From: Prevotella sp. oral taxon 475
Lineage (GTDB): Bacteria > Bacteroidota > Bacteroidia > Bacteroidales > Bacteroidaceae
Direction: 5' to 3'
Assembly (NCBI RefSeq): GCF_018127805.1
Contig: NZ_CP072334.1
Coordinates: 908,001 to 972,000, forward strand
DNA length: 64,000 nt
Shown here: positions 9,401-16,694 of the stretch, one piece after another
How positions within the stretch are numbered: the first letter of the stretch is position 1
How the letters are laid out: the number at the start of each line of letters is the position of its first letter
Notes under the pieces: model-generated
Told to the model about the DNA's origin: nothing
The model's database searches: none
What the model saw: only the letters and a program-made list of their open reading frames with translations
Translations under genes and position numbers: made by a program

Positions 9401-9778
9401 CACGCTGTGTTTAGCCGCGTTCACCTCCATTGTCTCCATGCCGATGAACGACACCGTGAGCATTGTTTCATGAGCCCCGAGCCAGATGTCGAAGCGTCCA
9501 TCGGCATCGGTCAGGCAGTTGCCGTGTCCGTTTTTCACAGCAATGGTAACGCCGGTGAGCGACTCTCCGTTTTCGTCGGTTACTCTTCCTTGCACGTGTC
9601 GCTTCTGCATTTCGCTTCGTTCCTGGGTGTTTGTGCGTGCTCCATGACTTGTTTGCGCCTGCAAGGGCTTGCTGCCCAGACACAACAACAGAGCCGAAAG
9701 TCCCCACACCACCAGCCGATGGCCGTTTGTTGTCAACGATGTGAAAGGCTTGTGCCCTTCGTTCTTCTTTCTTCTCAT
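6464..9778 (-). CDS. SusC/RagA-family TonB-dependent outer membrane receptor
   Basis: This is a 1104-residue TonB-dependent transporter that imports a nutrient bound by its SusD partner. After a signal peptide ending KPLQAQ comes a carboxypeptidase-regulatory-like domain (HVQGRVTDENGESLTGVTIAV, about residues 63-125). A plug domain follows (LGDVIVTGYQTLSRERATGSF, then GVPFEGNINSINPAIVKNI and the SusC signature SIYGARAANGVIVI). The rest is the beta-barrel, ending with an aromatic (GLSAQF) as outer-membrane proteins do. It is the first gene of the susC-susD-tlpA operon. No ECF sigma/anti-sigma or hybrid sensor gene is adjacent, so its regulator is not visible here. Confidence 0.95.
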   Translation of the reverse strand: MRRKKNEGHKPFTSLTTNGHRLVVWGLSALLLCLGSKPLQAQTSHGARTNTQERSEMQKRHVQGRVTDENGESLTGVTIAVKNGHGNCLTDADGRFDIWLGAHETMLTVSFIGMETMEVNAAKHSVLNIVMKTDERSLGDVIVTGYQTLSRERATGSFHVITPEKLKGKLQTNIITRLEGQVPGLVQQNGEYYIRGMATLRGGPTRNEPLLVVDGVPFEGNINSINPAIVKNITFLKDAAAASIYGARAANGVIVISTIDGNANGKTSVRYDASVKFTPRPDMGSLNLLNSRELVDLQKEGFRYDSNQYAYLDERVKVNPVLELLYKHKAGMIDNNQLETGLETYRNLDNRKELEDFYTKTGVRHQHNLSISGGNPKNRYVFSLNYDGNSYNARYQSSERYGFTLRDNILFFKWLKADIGITGSFTHDKGDTGMGQFTDIYRNNPSYTMLRDKDGNPVNFPKYKSDYELERLKGIGLMDETFNPIVNRKEERFDSRDQYYRVQAGLNFKLMEGLNFDVRFQTENTTSKSSEFFSAKSYTVRNMVNDAAQYNTMRKTLTLNVPKGAQKSEIRGDVAAYTLRAQLNFNREFGQHLITALAGGERRQKKSTSTSIYYMGFDENSLGYKPVNPLSLSSLMRTESLTGSFMWHSIFNNYITEVEDRFVSFYGNASYSYDNRYDVTGSIRVDQSNLFGTDPKYQYRPLWSVGAAWHAKKEKFLKDRASWLDNLTLRLTYGIGGNVPKEAGPYLTFEAARYNQWSKEFGSEIKNPPNPALRWEKTATTNVGLDFAVLGHRLSGTLEFYNKRSTDLLASREADPTLGWRMVTLNYGSMYNRGVELTLNSRNIETKDFSWSTSLNLGYNKNKLIDIDDSNINVFGMTTGSASVKGYPLGAVFSFRYAGLNPTDGTPQYYANGGKDVVKGITSMDDLTYSGTRHPRYSGSLTNIFAYKGFELSLMFIYYGGHVLRGEAAPFLSLPPTTNVSRTILNRWQQPGDEQRAGVTPAFTGYNLDLTSVRHPWYASDIHVIKGDYIKLRDVSLTYHFDRRWVTKCRMTALNLTVQVQNVLTWKANHSGIDPEALGTFGYGWGQRAIPNPTTWTIGLSAQF

Positions 9779-9836
9779 AACATGCTCATTATCATTTTTT
9801 ATAGGTCACTGGTATTTATTTCACAGTTTAATGTTG

Positions 9837-9868
9837 CGAAAATAAAGCAATTTTAAAAGAAATACAAA
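9837..9868 (-). promoter_or_regulatory. probable promoter of the susC-susD-tlpA operon
   Basis: On the minus strand TTTG (9865-9868) is followed after 20 bases by TATTTTCG (9837-9844), one mismatch from TAnnTTTG. The transcript would have a leader of about 55 bases before the ATG at 9778. Confidence 0.45.
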
Positions 9869-10520
9869 CAAAACAAGAGATTTTTTCATTAAGAACAAAA
9901 TTTCTACTTTCTGTTCCTCGTTCTCTGTTTCCGTCGTTTGGGCATTGATGCGCTTTGTCTTTGTCCGTATCATGCTCTCTCAATCTGCCACCCTCGAATG
10001 CAGTCGACATCCCGTTTTCGTTCATAAGGATGGGAAAAAGCCTATTGGCAAATTTTAAAGGTCTTGTTCTTTCGAACGTTAAATCTTTCATAGAAAACTC
10101 CTGTATGGTTCGATTCTTTTGCATCCAAGGTATCGTTGACTTCAAATTCGGCCGTATTTAGCAGTTTTGTAATCCTTTGTCTATCAATGATATATCGGAA
10201 AAGAACCCGAAGGCCTATCTCCTAAAGGCCCCGAAAAGAGGCTTAAGAAGGCGGTAAAGACAGGTTTCTGGCGATGCAAAAGTTTAGCTTTCGCCTGCTC
10301 ATCTCTTAGCTTTTGCCTGTCGAAAGGCCGTCTTTTGCTTTTCAGTAGGTCAAAAAGTGTCTTTTCGATGTTCGTTCATCGCCTTTTTATCTCTATTTGG
10401 TGATTTTCGGCGTGTTAAATATGGAAGCAGAAAGAATTAAATAATGATAATTTGTAGACGAATGTATAGCCTGCAAATGAAAGCTTCTGAACGGAGACGA
10501 GTCTGCGTTTGCACAAAAAT
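9869..10520. other. 650-bp intergenic stretch with a repeat element
   Basis: No convincing gene is seen; the open frames here lack coding features. The stretch holds one copy of the dispersed 22-bp-unit element (10274-10316). It lies between the susC promoter and the terminator of the M23 peptidase gene. Confidence 0.5.
10274..10316 (-). repeat. dispersed 22-bp-unit repeat, copy A
   Basis: On the minus strand this reads two tandem units starting CAAAAGCTAAGAGATG and CGAAAGCTAAAC, 22 bp apart. The same unit recurs at 22366, 31253 and 43340. This is the shortest and most diverged copy. Confidence 0.7.
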
Positions 10521-10549
10521 ATCCCATCATTGGCAGGCAATGATGGGAT
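10521..10549 (-). terminator. terminator of the M23 peptidase gene
   Basis: A perfect 12-bp stem (ATCCCATCATTG with CAATGATGGGAT, 5-base loop) lies about 50 bases past the stop at 10600. On the minus strand it is followed by ATTTTTGTG, a T-rich tail. Confidence 0.75.
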
Positions 10550-10599
10550 GATGTGGAGGACATACTGCCTGAAAACAACTTGTAAGAGAGCGGGAAGCT

Positions 10600-11811
10600 T
10601 TACTTTCCGGGCTTGTTTCCGCCCTTTTCAATGCGCACCACTCCGCTGGAATAAATCAGCGTGTGTTGGCGCAACTTCTTGGTGTGATGGTCGAAAACTA
10701 AGGCGGGGTCGAAACGTCGACCCTTGAAATAGACTTCAAAGTGCAGGTGCTCGGTGGTGGCCCGGCCCGTTCTGCCGGTCAGTCCGATGACATCTCCCGC
10801 CTTCACAGCCTGTCCTGCTTTTACCAGATTTTTAGACTGGTGACTGTATAACGTCTCGAAACCATTTTCATGACGTATCACAATGCAATTGCCATAGCCG
10901 AAGAACGGTCCCGAACGGGTGACAATGCCGTTGAAGGCAGCCAACACATTGTCGTTGGCTTTGGTCTTGATGTCTACGCCGGAATGCCGCCGCCGCCCTC
11001 CATACGGACTGATGACGTGACTTCCTGGCAGAGGATAGGCCCACTCATCATCGCCGAAATCGGTGAGGACGAGCCGGTTGCTGTTGGTCTCGCGCAGTAT
11101 CTTAGCAGGTTTGATCAATGTTTTATCGGTAGTTTTCTTCTCCTCTTCCGCTTTTTTTTCTTCTTCTTTCTTGTTTTTTAGTTCGTCTTCCTTGGTCTTT
11201 TTGTTGAGTTTTGCTTTGCCGGTAAGATCTTTCTCGGTTGCTACCGACACGTTGACATGTGTGCTTTTCTTCTCGCAGAGTAAGACAACACGGTGCAGAC
11301 GGTGGCTCTTCACATCGAAGATGATGTTGGGGTTGATGCGTCCGCCGTTCACCATCACCCAAAACAGACAGGATACTTTTCCGTTTCGATTGCCCACAAT
11401 GGCAATACTCTGTCCTGCTTCCACTTTTTGGCCGCACTTGACAAGGTTCTGTGCATTGTGCGCATACACCGTTTCCAGTCCGTTGTCATGGCGAATCACG
11501 ATGACGTTGCCATATTTCTGCATTTTGCGAGCGAGCCTCACGCGGCCCGAAAACAGGGCTTTCACGGCATCGCCCTTGCTCGTTGCTATCTCCAGGGCAT
11601 TGTCTTTCATCGCCGTGGCCTTGCCTACGGGCAGAGGGAAAGAGTAGTCGTGCTCTTTCACTGCGGCCAAATCGATGGTGAAGGAGGAGGTTTTGTCGAA
11701 CAATCCTGGCGTGGCAATGCTGATTTGCTGGGTTTCGGCAGCGGTAAACTGGTCGTCTGCAAAGGCCGAAAAGCAGAAAAACAGAAGAAGAAAGAGGCTT
11801 GAAAGACGCAT
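10600..11811 (-). CDS. M23 (LytM) family murein hydrolase activator or peptidase with two LytM-like domains
   Basis: This exported 403-residue protein (signal peptide ending AFADD) acts on or regulates peptidoglycan in the envelope. Its C-terminal LytM domain (about 255-385) keeps the metal ligands: His276 and Asp280 in RRHSGVDIK and His357 in EHLHFEV, plus the YSHQSKN histidine. A second LytM-like copy (about 55-170) has the matching frame (YGNVIVIRHDNGLETVYAHNAQN) but lacks the HxxxD pair. It also has CLFWVMV where HLHFEV should be, so it is almost certainly inactive. A Lys/Glu-rich linker (about 200-230) joins the two. The active-plus-degenerate pairing suggests the first domain is a binding or regulatory module. 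A terminator follows the gene. Confidence 0.85.
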   Translation of the reverse strand: MRLSSLFLLLFFCFSAFADDQFTAAETQQISIATPGLFDKTSSFTIDLAAVKEHDYSFPLPVGKATAMKDNALEIATSKGDAVKALFSGRVRLARKMQKYGNVIVIRHDNGLETVYAHNAQNLVKCGQKVEAGQSIAIVGNRNGKVSCLFWVMVNGGRINPNIIFDVKSHRLHRVVLLCEKKSTHVNVSVATEKDLTGKAKLNKKTKEDELKNKKEEEKKAEEEKKTTDKTLIKPAKILRETNSNRLVLTDFGDDEWAYPLPGSHVISPYGGRRRHSGVDIKTKANDNVLAAFNGIVTRSGPFFGYGNCIVIRHENGFETLYSHQSKNLVKAGQAVKAGDVIGLTGRTGRATTEHLHFEVYFKGRRFDPALVFDHHTKKLRQHTLIYSSGVVRIEKGGNKPGK

Positions 11812-11817
11812 ATCTTT

Positions 11818-12597
11818 TTAGGTTTGATGGAGTTTTATGCCCGTAAAAATTCGCCCGGAGGCCGTTCCAAGCCTTCGGGCAGAGAAATATTCGTGATAGT
11901 TGGCATAGGTGCAGATGCCCGTGTTTTGAATGTTTGTCGGCTCAAGATCCAACTCTTGCAGTTGCAATTGGTTGCAAAGAGGCAGATCGAGGTGCCATTT
12001 TTCTTGTCGTCGGGCTATCTGCTCCATGGCAAATCCGGCTTGTGCAAAAGCTTGATACACCTCGTCGCCCACCTCGAAATGGGTCAGCGAGATGCCCGGA
12101 CCTATCACCGCGCGCAACGTTTCGGGGCGGGTTTGATAGGCTCTGCCCATCTCTTCCACCGTTTTCTGTAGGATGCGCTTTGCCGTTCCGCGCCATCCGG
12201 CGTGCACAGCAGCCACTGATCGGTGAATGCTGTCGTAGAGAAGAATGGGAATACAGTCGGCCGTAGAAACGCCGATGCACACTTCTGGCAGGTCAGTGAT
12301 GAGCGCATCTACCCCATCGAGCACCATTTGACGCACCGACGGAGACAAGGAGAAAAACTCTTCGCCTATCTGTCGGATGGTGGTTCCGTGGGTCTGATGG
12401 GGCAGTACCAGTCGATTTTCATCCAAAGAGAGTTCTTGGCAGAGCAACCTTCGGTTCTGTTCGACGGCAGTAGGAGCATCGCCGCAATAGGGATTGATGT
12501 TCAACGAGGCGTAATTGTCTTTGCTCACGCCGCCCTGGCGCGTCGTGCTGAAGGCCGAAACTTGCGGCGAAAGCCGGTAGGTTGTTAGTTGAAGCAT
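11818..12597 (-). CDS. pgeF: peptidoglycan editing factor (YfiH/PgeF, purine nucleoside phosphorylase-like laccase family)
   Basis: A 259-residue member of the multicopper-oxidase-unrelated 'polyphenol oxidase' YfiH family. Family members are linked to removal of misincorporated amino acids from peptidoglycan precursors, and also show purine nucleoside phosphorylase or deaminase activity. The metal-site motifs are present: VLPHQTHGTTI, GVSTADCIPILLYD and AAVHAGWRGTAKRIL. I chose the ATG at 12597 (MLQLTTYRLSP) because the longer frame would overlap obg. It lies 7 bp after the obg stop and 6 bp before the M23 peptidase gene, so these three are probably co-transcribed with adk and hpt upstream. 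Confidence 0.85.
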   Translation of the reverse strand: MLQLTTYRLSPQVSAFSTTRQGGVSKDNYASLNINPYCGDAPTAVEQNRRLLCQELSLDENRLVLPHQTHGTTIRQIGEEFFSLSPSVRQMVLDGVDALITDLPEVCIGVSTADCIPILLYDSIHRSVAAVHAGWRGTAKRILQKTVEEMGRAYQTRPETLRAVIGPGISLTHFEVGDEVYQAFAQAGFAMEQIARRQEKWHLDLPLCNQLQLQELDLEPTNIQNTGICTYANYHEYFSARRLGTASGRIFTGIKLHQT

Positions 12598-12604
12598 CTT
12601 CCTC

Positions 12605-13768
12605 TTATTCGTTTTCCTCGTACTCGAAGTCGTCGATGTCTTCCACATCGCTCTCGTCCAGATACACCACATCTAAGTCTTCGCCCTCGGCTTCCTGCTC
12701 GAAGGCGAACCGGCTTATGTCCTTATCACGGTGCACCAGTGTGTCTTCGGCAAGGATGTTCTTGAGTTTGTTGCTCTCGCTGTTCAGCTCCTGCCACAGG
12801 ATGTCTTTGAGCTGGTTCAGTCCTTGTCCCGTAACGGCAGAGATAAACACTGTGGGAAGATCGTCGGGAAGGGTTTCGCGCAACATCTCAATGAGTTCTT
12901 CGTCCAGCAAATCGCACTTGGTGATGGCCAAGACGCGATGTTTGTCGTTGAGCTCCGGGTTGAAGTTGTTGAGCTCTTTCAGTAGAATCTCATATTCTTT
13001 CTTGATGTCGTCGGTATCGCCGGGCACCATAAAAAGCAGTAACGAGTTGCGTTCGATGTGGCGAAGAAAGCGCAAACCGAGCCCTTTCCCTTCGCTCGCA
13101 CCCTCGATAATACCGGGGATGTCGGCCATGACAAAGGATTGATGGTCGTGATAGGCAATGATGCCAAGCGAGGGTTCGAGGGTGGTGAAGGGATAGTTGG
13201 CTATCTTCGGACGCGCCGAAGATAGCGAAGAAAGCAACGTAGACTTCCCTGCATTGGGGAATCCCACAAGGCCTACGTCGGCCAGAAGCTTGAGTTCGAG
13301 AATCACGGTCATCTCTTCCATCGGCTCCCCTGGCTGCGCATAGCGTGGCGTTTGATTGGTAGCGGTTCGGAATTGGAAGTTTCCCAATCCGCCTCTACCG
13401 CCTTTGAGCAAGAGCACCTCTTGCCCGTCGTGTAGCACATCACAGACATATTTGCCCGTTTCGGCGTTATATACCACCGTTCCGCAAGGCACATCGATGT
13501 ACATATCTTTGCCGTCGGTGCCGTGACACTTGTCTCTGCCACCGTTGCCGCCATGCTCTGCAAAGACATGACGTTGGTATTTAAGGTGCAACAGCGTCCA
13601 ATAATTATGGTTGCCACGCAGGTAAACGTTGCCGCCACGTCCGCCATCGCCTCCGTCGGGACCGCCGTTGGGGTTGTATTTTACATGGCGTAGGTGCATG
13701 GAACCTCTGCCGCCTTTCCCTGAACGGCAGTAAATCTTCACATAATCTACAAAATTTGAATCGGGCAT
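12605..13768 (-). CDS. obg: Obg-family GTPase
   Basis: An essential GTPase that binds the large ribosomal subunit and couples ribosome assembly to nutrient status. The 387-residue protein has the glycine-rich Obg fold ([20 protein letters not shown] through [11 protein letters not shown], residues 8-132). The G domain follows with P-loop GFPNAGKS at 169-176, switch regions around [11 protein letters not shown] and DIPGIIEGA, and TKCD for guanine binding. The C-terminal tail is very acidic ([18 protein letters not shown]), as in several Obg proteins. It lies between adk and pgeF in a minus-strand cluster. Family length and motifs are normal. Confidence 0.95.
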   Translation of the reverse strand: MPDSNFVDYVKIYCRSGKGGRGSMHLRHVKYNPNGGPDGGDGGRGGNVYLRGNHNYWTLLHLKYQRHVFAEHGGNGGRDKCHGTDGKDMYIDVPCGTVVYNAETGKYVCDVLHDGQEVLLLKGGRGGLGNFQFRTATNQTPRYAQPGEPMEEMTVILELKLLADVGLVGFPNAGKSTLLSSLSSARPKIANYPFTTLEPSLGIIAYHDHQSFVMADIPGIIEGASEGKGLGLRFLRHIERNSLLLFMVPGDTDDIKKEYEILLKELNNFNPELNDKHRVLAITKCDLLDEELIEMLRETLPDDLPTVFISAVTGQGLNQLKDILWQELNSESNKLKNILAEDTLVHRDKDISRFAFEQEAEGEDLDVVYLDESDVEDIDDFEYEENE

Positions 13769-13780
13769 GTTGGGCTTTTT

Positions 13781-13870
13781 AGGAGTGAAAGGAGTGATGA
13801 GGAGTTAAGGAGTTGAGACATTCGCTTTGTCGGTAGAAGAGTGGGGAAGAATCTCCTTTAACTCCTTAAG
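13781..13870. repeat. low-complexity AGGAGTTAAGGAG repeat with inverted partner
   Basis: Words such as AGGAGTGA, AGGAGTTAAGGAG (13799-13812) face CTCCTTTAACTCC (13853-13865), giving a possible long-range hairpin between adk and obg. The same words occur at 3795-3866. Whether it ends or tunes transcription into obg cannot be told. Confidence 0.5.
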
Positions 13871-13886
13871 AGCATAACTCCAACAG

Positions 13887-14459
13887 TTACAGGCGCTCTA
13901 ACACGCTGCACACATCGGCAAAGATGCGTTCCAGTTCGCCGAGACCATCGATATGATTGTGCACACCCTCCTTTTTATACCACTCGATGAGGGGAGCTGT
14001 CTGACTGTGATATACGTTCAGACGTTTCTTGATCGTCTCTTCATTGTCATCGGAGCGGCCACTTTGCTGTCCACGCAGCAGTAAACGCTTCATGAGTTCC
14101 TCCTCGGGGACGTCGAGTTCTATCATTGCTGCCACCTTATGGCCACGCTCTTCCAACATCTTTTTTAAGGCCTCGGCCTGTGGAATGGTGCGGGGGAAAC
14201 CATCGAAGATAACGCCTTTGTGGTCTTTCCCAAAACTGTCGTATACGCTTGCCAGGATATCGATCATCAGTTCGTCGGGAATGAGCTGCCCTTTGTCGAT
14301 AAAGTCTTTGGCGGTAGTGCCTAACGGCGTTCCGTTTTTAATCTCGTTGCGCAATACATCGCCCGTAGAGATGTGCTCGAAACCGTATTTTGCGATCATT
14401 TTATCGCTTTGTGTACCCTTGCCAGAACCGGGTGCACCGAAGATAACTACATTTTTCAT
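13887..14459 (-). CDS. adk: adenylate kinase
   Basis: Interconverts ATP + AMP and 2 ADP in the cytoplasm. The 190-residue protein starts MKNVVIFGAPGSGKGTQ with the P-loop at residues 8-16. It continues with the AMP-binding STGDVLRNEI, the DGFPRT motif, and a short LID (LLLRGQQSGRSDDNEETIKKRL). The length and lack of LID cysteines mark the short, zinc-free type. It lies between hpt and obg on the same strand; the 45-bp gap to hpt and absence of a -7 box suggest transcription from the hpt promoter. Confidence 0.95.
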   Translation of the reverse strand: MKNVVIFGAPGSGKGTQSDKMIAKYGFEHISTGDVLRNEIKNGTPLGTTAKDFIDKGQLIPDELMIDILASVYDSFGKDHKGVIFDGFPRTIPQAEALKKMLEERGHKVAAMIELDVPEEELMKRLLLRGQQSGRSDDNEETIKKRLNVYHSQTAPLIEWYKKEGVHNHIDGLGELERIFADVCSVLERL

Positions 14460-14504
14460 ATATGAATGGATGAATGATTGAATGATGTGGAAGGGAGGAG
14501 CAAA

Positions 14505-15041
14505 TTATGAACTCAACGTATAGATGTCTCTTAAGTTGCGCCCCTGTTGATCGTAATCCAGTCCGTAGCCCACGATAAAGTCGTTCGGAATTTCCATAAC
14601 GGCATATTCCACGTTGAGCGGAACTGTCAACCGATCGGGTTTCAATAATAAGGTGCAGATATGTATCGACTCCGGATTGCGCGTTCCCAGCGTTTCTATC
14701 ATCCTTTTCATGGTCAATCCCGACTCCACAATATCTTCAACGATGATAACAGTGCGGCCGTTCAGGTCTTCATTGATGCCGAACACCTCCTTAATAACAC
14801 CCGTAGAGGTGGTGCCTTGGTAAGAGGCCAACTTTACAAACGATATTTCGCAAGGAATGGTAAGCATGCGCATGAGGTCTGCTGCAAAGACAAACGAACC
14901 GTTCAATACGGCCAACAGCAGCGGATTCTTTCCCTCCATGTCTTTATTGATCTTGTCGGCAACGACCTTGATGCGCTTCAAAATCTCGGCTTCCGGTATG
15001 GAAGTCTCAAAGATTTTGTCCTTTAATTTTATTCGAGCCAT
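14505..15041 (-). CDS. hpt: hypoxanthine phosphoribosyltransferase
   Basis: Salvages hypoxanthine (and usually guanine) with PRPP to make IMP and GMP. The 178-residue protein has the purine-PRTase pattern: LLLAVLNGSFVFAADLMR, a flexible loop around KLASYQGTTSTG, and the PRPP-binding VIIVEDIVESGLT at residues 98-110 with the two conserved acids Glu102 and Asp103. The C-terminal FIVGYGLDYDQQGRNL is typical. It is the first gene of the hpt-adk-obg-pgeF-M23 cluster and has its own promoter box 26 bases upstream. Confidence 0.93.
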   Translation of the reverse strand: MARIKLKDKIFETSIPEAEILKRIKVVADKINKDMEGKNPLLLAVLNGSFVFAADLMRMLTIPCEISFVKLASYQGTTSTGVIKEVFGINEDLNGRTVIIVEDIVESGLTMKRMIETLGTRNPESIHICTLLLKPDRLTVPLNVEYAVMEIPNDFIVGYGLDYDQQGRNLRDIYTLSS

Positions 15042-15066
15042 AACCTATTTTTTTGCTGTTAAGCTG

Positions 15067-15074
15067 CAAAGTTA
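15067..15074 (-). promoter_or_regulatory. -7 promoter box of hpt
   Basis: Reads TAACTTTG on the minus strand, matching TAnnTTTG, 25 bases before the ATG at 15041. It probably drives hpt-adk-obg and the following genes. Confidence 0.6.
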
Positions 15075-15220
15075 CAGAAAATATGCCGAAAGGAGCTTCC
15101 GTTCTCGTTTTATTAACAAGGCTGATGCACGCATTTCCGTAGATAAAACAGCGAGAAACACATCCAAATAATTATTGTTAAAAGCTTTGTTCTTTCCCTT
15201 TTTTGACAGGATTTTATTCG

Positions 15221-15228
15221 TATCTTTG
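15221..15228 (+). promoter_or_regulatory. -7 promoter box of the RND efflux operon
   Basis: TATCTTTG, a perfect consensus match. It gives a leader of about 100 bases before the adaptor gene at 15334. No regulator gene or obvious operator lies next to it. Confidence 0.6.
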
Positions 15229-15333
15229 CCGCATAAAACTTAAATGCGCGTTTAAGTTTCCAAGAAAAGGGTAATGAAACAGAGAAAGCAACGATTCGTT
15301 GAAAGATAAACAAGTATATTATTTAAATAAGGT

Positions 15334-16527
15334 ATGAAACAAAAGAAATGGTTTATGCTGATGGCCTTTGCCGCATTGATGGTGTCGTGCGGCAACAATG
15401 GCAATATGAAAATGGGGGATAATGAATATCCAGTGGAGACAATTGGTACGCAGGGTTCAGAAATGCAAACCACCTATCCCGCATCGATCAAAGGTATTCA
15501 AGATGTAGAAATCCGTCCGAAAGTGTCGGGATTCATTACCCAACTCTGTGTGCAAGAGGGGCAAGCGGTGAAAGCCGGGCAATTGCTTTTTGTGATTGAT
15601 AATACCACTTATCAAGCTCAGGTGCGTCAGGCACAAGCCGCTCTCAGTTCGGCAAAGGCACAACTCAACACTTCGAAGCTGACTTACGAGAATAGTAAGA
15701 AACTGTTTGAGAAGAATGTTATCGGTTCTTACGAACTGCAAACAGCTCAAAACACATACGAAAACGCACGAGCCGCAGTGGCACAGGCACAAGCTGCACT
15801 TAGTTCGGCAAAAGATATGTTAGGTTTTTGCTACGTAAAGAGTCCGGCAAACGGCGTCATCGGTAGTTTGCCTTACAAGGTGGGAGCATTGGTGAGTGCC
15901 TCAAGTGTCGACCCATTGACCACTGTGTCGGATGTGGCAACAGTGGAAGTGTATTTCTCGATGACAGAAAAAGACATTCTCAACCTAACCAAAAAGGCAG
16001 GCGGAATACATGCTGCGATTAGCGATTTTCCCGCGGTCAAACTGCAACTGGCCGATGGAACGATGTATAACGAACTGGGAAAGGTGACGAAAGTGAGCGG
16101 TGTTATCAATCAAACCACAGGATCGGTATCGATGATTGCTCGTTTTCCCAATCCCAATCGTCTGCTCAAGAGCGGTGCATCGGGAACAATCGTTGTGCCC
16201 AGGGTCAGTAACAACAGTATTGTTATCCCTCAAAGTGCCACCACAGAGATACAAGATAAAATCTTTGTTTACGTTGTTACGCCCCAAAATCGGGTGAAAT
16301 ACACCGAGATTCAGGTCAATCCGCAAAACGATGGCAACCATTATGTTGTGACAAACGGCTTGAATGCGGGCGATAGAATTGTGACAAAGGGACTTACTTC
16401 GTTAACCGATAGCATGGAGATCAAGCCCATCACTGAGGCGCAATACGCTAAAAAGATTGCCGAAGCAGCCAAATTGGGCAAGAATCAGGCAAGCACCAAG
16501 GGTTTTATAGATATGATGAAGAAGTAG
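15334..16527 (+). CDS. RND efflux periplasmic adaptor (membrane fusion) lipoprotein
   Basis: This is the adaptor that links the inner-membrane pump to the outer-membrane channel. It has 397 residues and a lipoprotein signal ending LMVSC (Cys19). The lipoyl/barrel-sandwich half-motifs are EIRPKVSGFITQLCVQEGQAVKAGQLLFVID and CYVKSPANGVIGSLPYKVGALVS, flanking a coiled-coil hairpin rich in QAQAALSSAKAQLN. The beta-barrel and membrane-proximal domains follow (GASGTIVVPR, then IVTKGLTSL). It is the first gene of a three-gene AcrAB-TolC-type operon. It most resembles AcrA/MexA adaptors of the HAE1 (drug) group rather than metal-efflux CusB types. Confidence 0.93.
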   Translation: MKQKKWFMLMAFAALMVSCGNNGNMKMGDNEYPVETIGTQGSEMQTTYPASIKGIQDVEIRPKVSGFITQLCVQEGQAVKAGQLLFVIDNTTYQAQVRQAQAALSSAKAQLNTSKLTYENSKKLFEKNVIGSYELQTAQNTYENARAAVAQAQAALSSAKDMLGFCYVKSPANGVIGSLPYKVGALVSASSVDPLTTVSDVATVEVYFSMTEKDILNLTKKAGGIHAAISDFPAVKLQLADGTMYNELGKVTKVSGVINQTTGSVSMIARFPNPNRLLKSGASGTIVVPRVSNNSIVIPQSATTEIQDKIFVYVVTPQNRVKYTEIQVNPQNDGNHYVVTNGLNAGDRIVTKGLTSLTDSMEIKPITEAQYAKKIAEAAKLGKNQASTKGFIDMMKK

Positions 16528-16582
16528 AATGAATCGTTTTTAGGTTTGCAGGCTTTTCTTTCTGGGATGGGGTTGCGTCAAG

Positions 16583-16621
16583 TTGTTGCACAGCAGAAGT
16601 CATGTTTCTGCATCGCAACAA
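16583..16621 (+). other. intercistronic hairpin between adaptor and pump genes
   Basis: A two-part stem (TTGTTGC 16583-16589 with GCAACAA 16615-16621; inner GCAGAA 16593-16598 with TTCTGC 16606-16611) sits in the 167-bp gap. No T-run follows. It could stabilise mRNA ends or partly attenuate pump expression. Nothing else is seen in the gap. Confidence 0.5.
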
Positions 16622-16694
16622 TAGCCGTATCGAAATCAACGTGCCCTCTTAAAGACTTAACAAAGCAAGAACTTAAATTCTCAAAAACTCAGAT

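Noticed and set aside
9828..10145. 105-codon minus-strand frame upstream of susC
   Set aside because: It covers the likely susC promoter, has no recognisable features and no start context.
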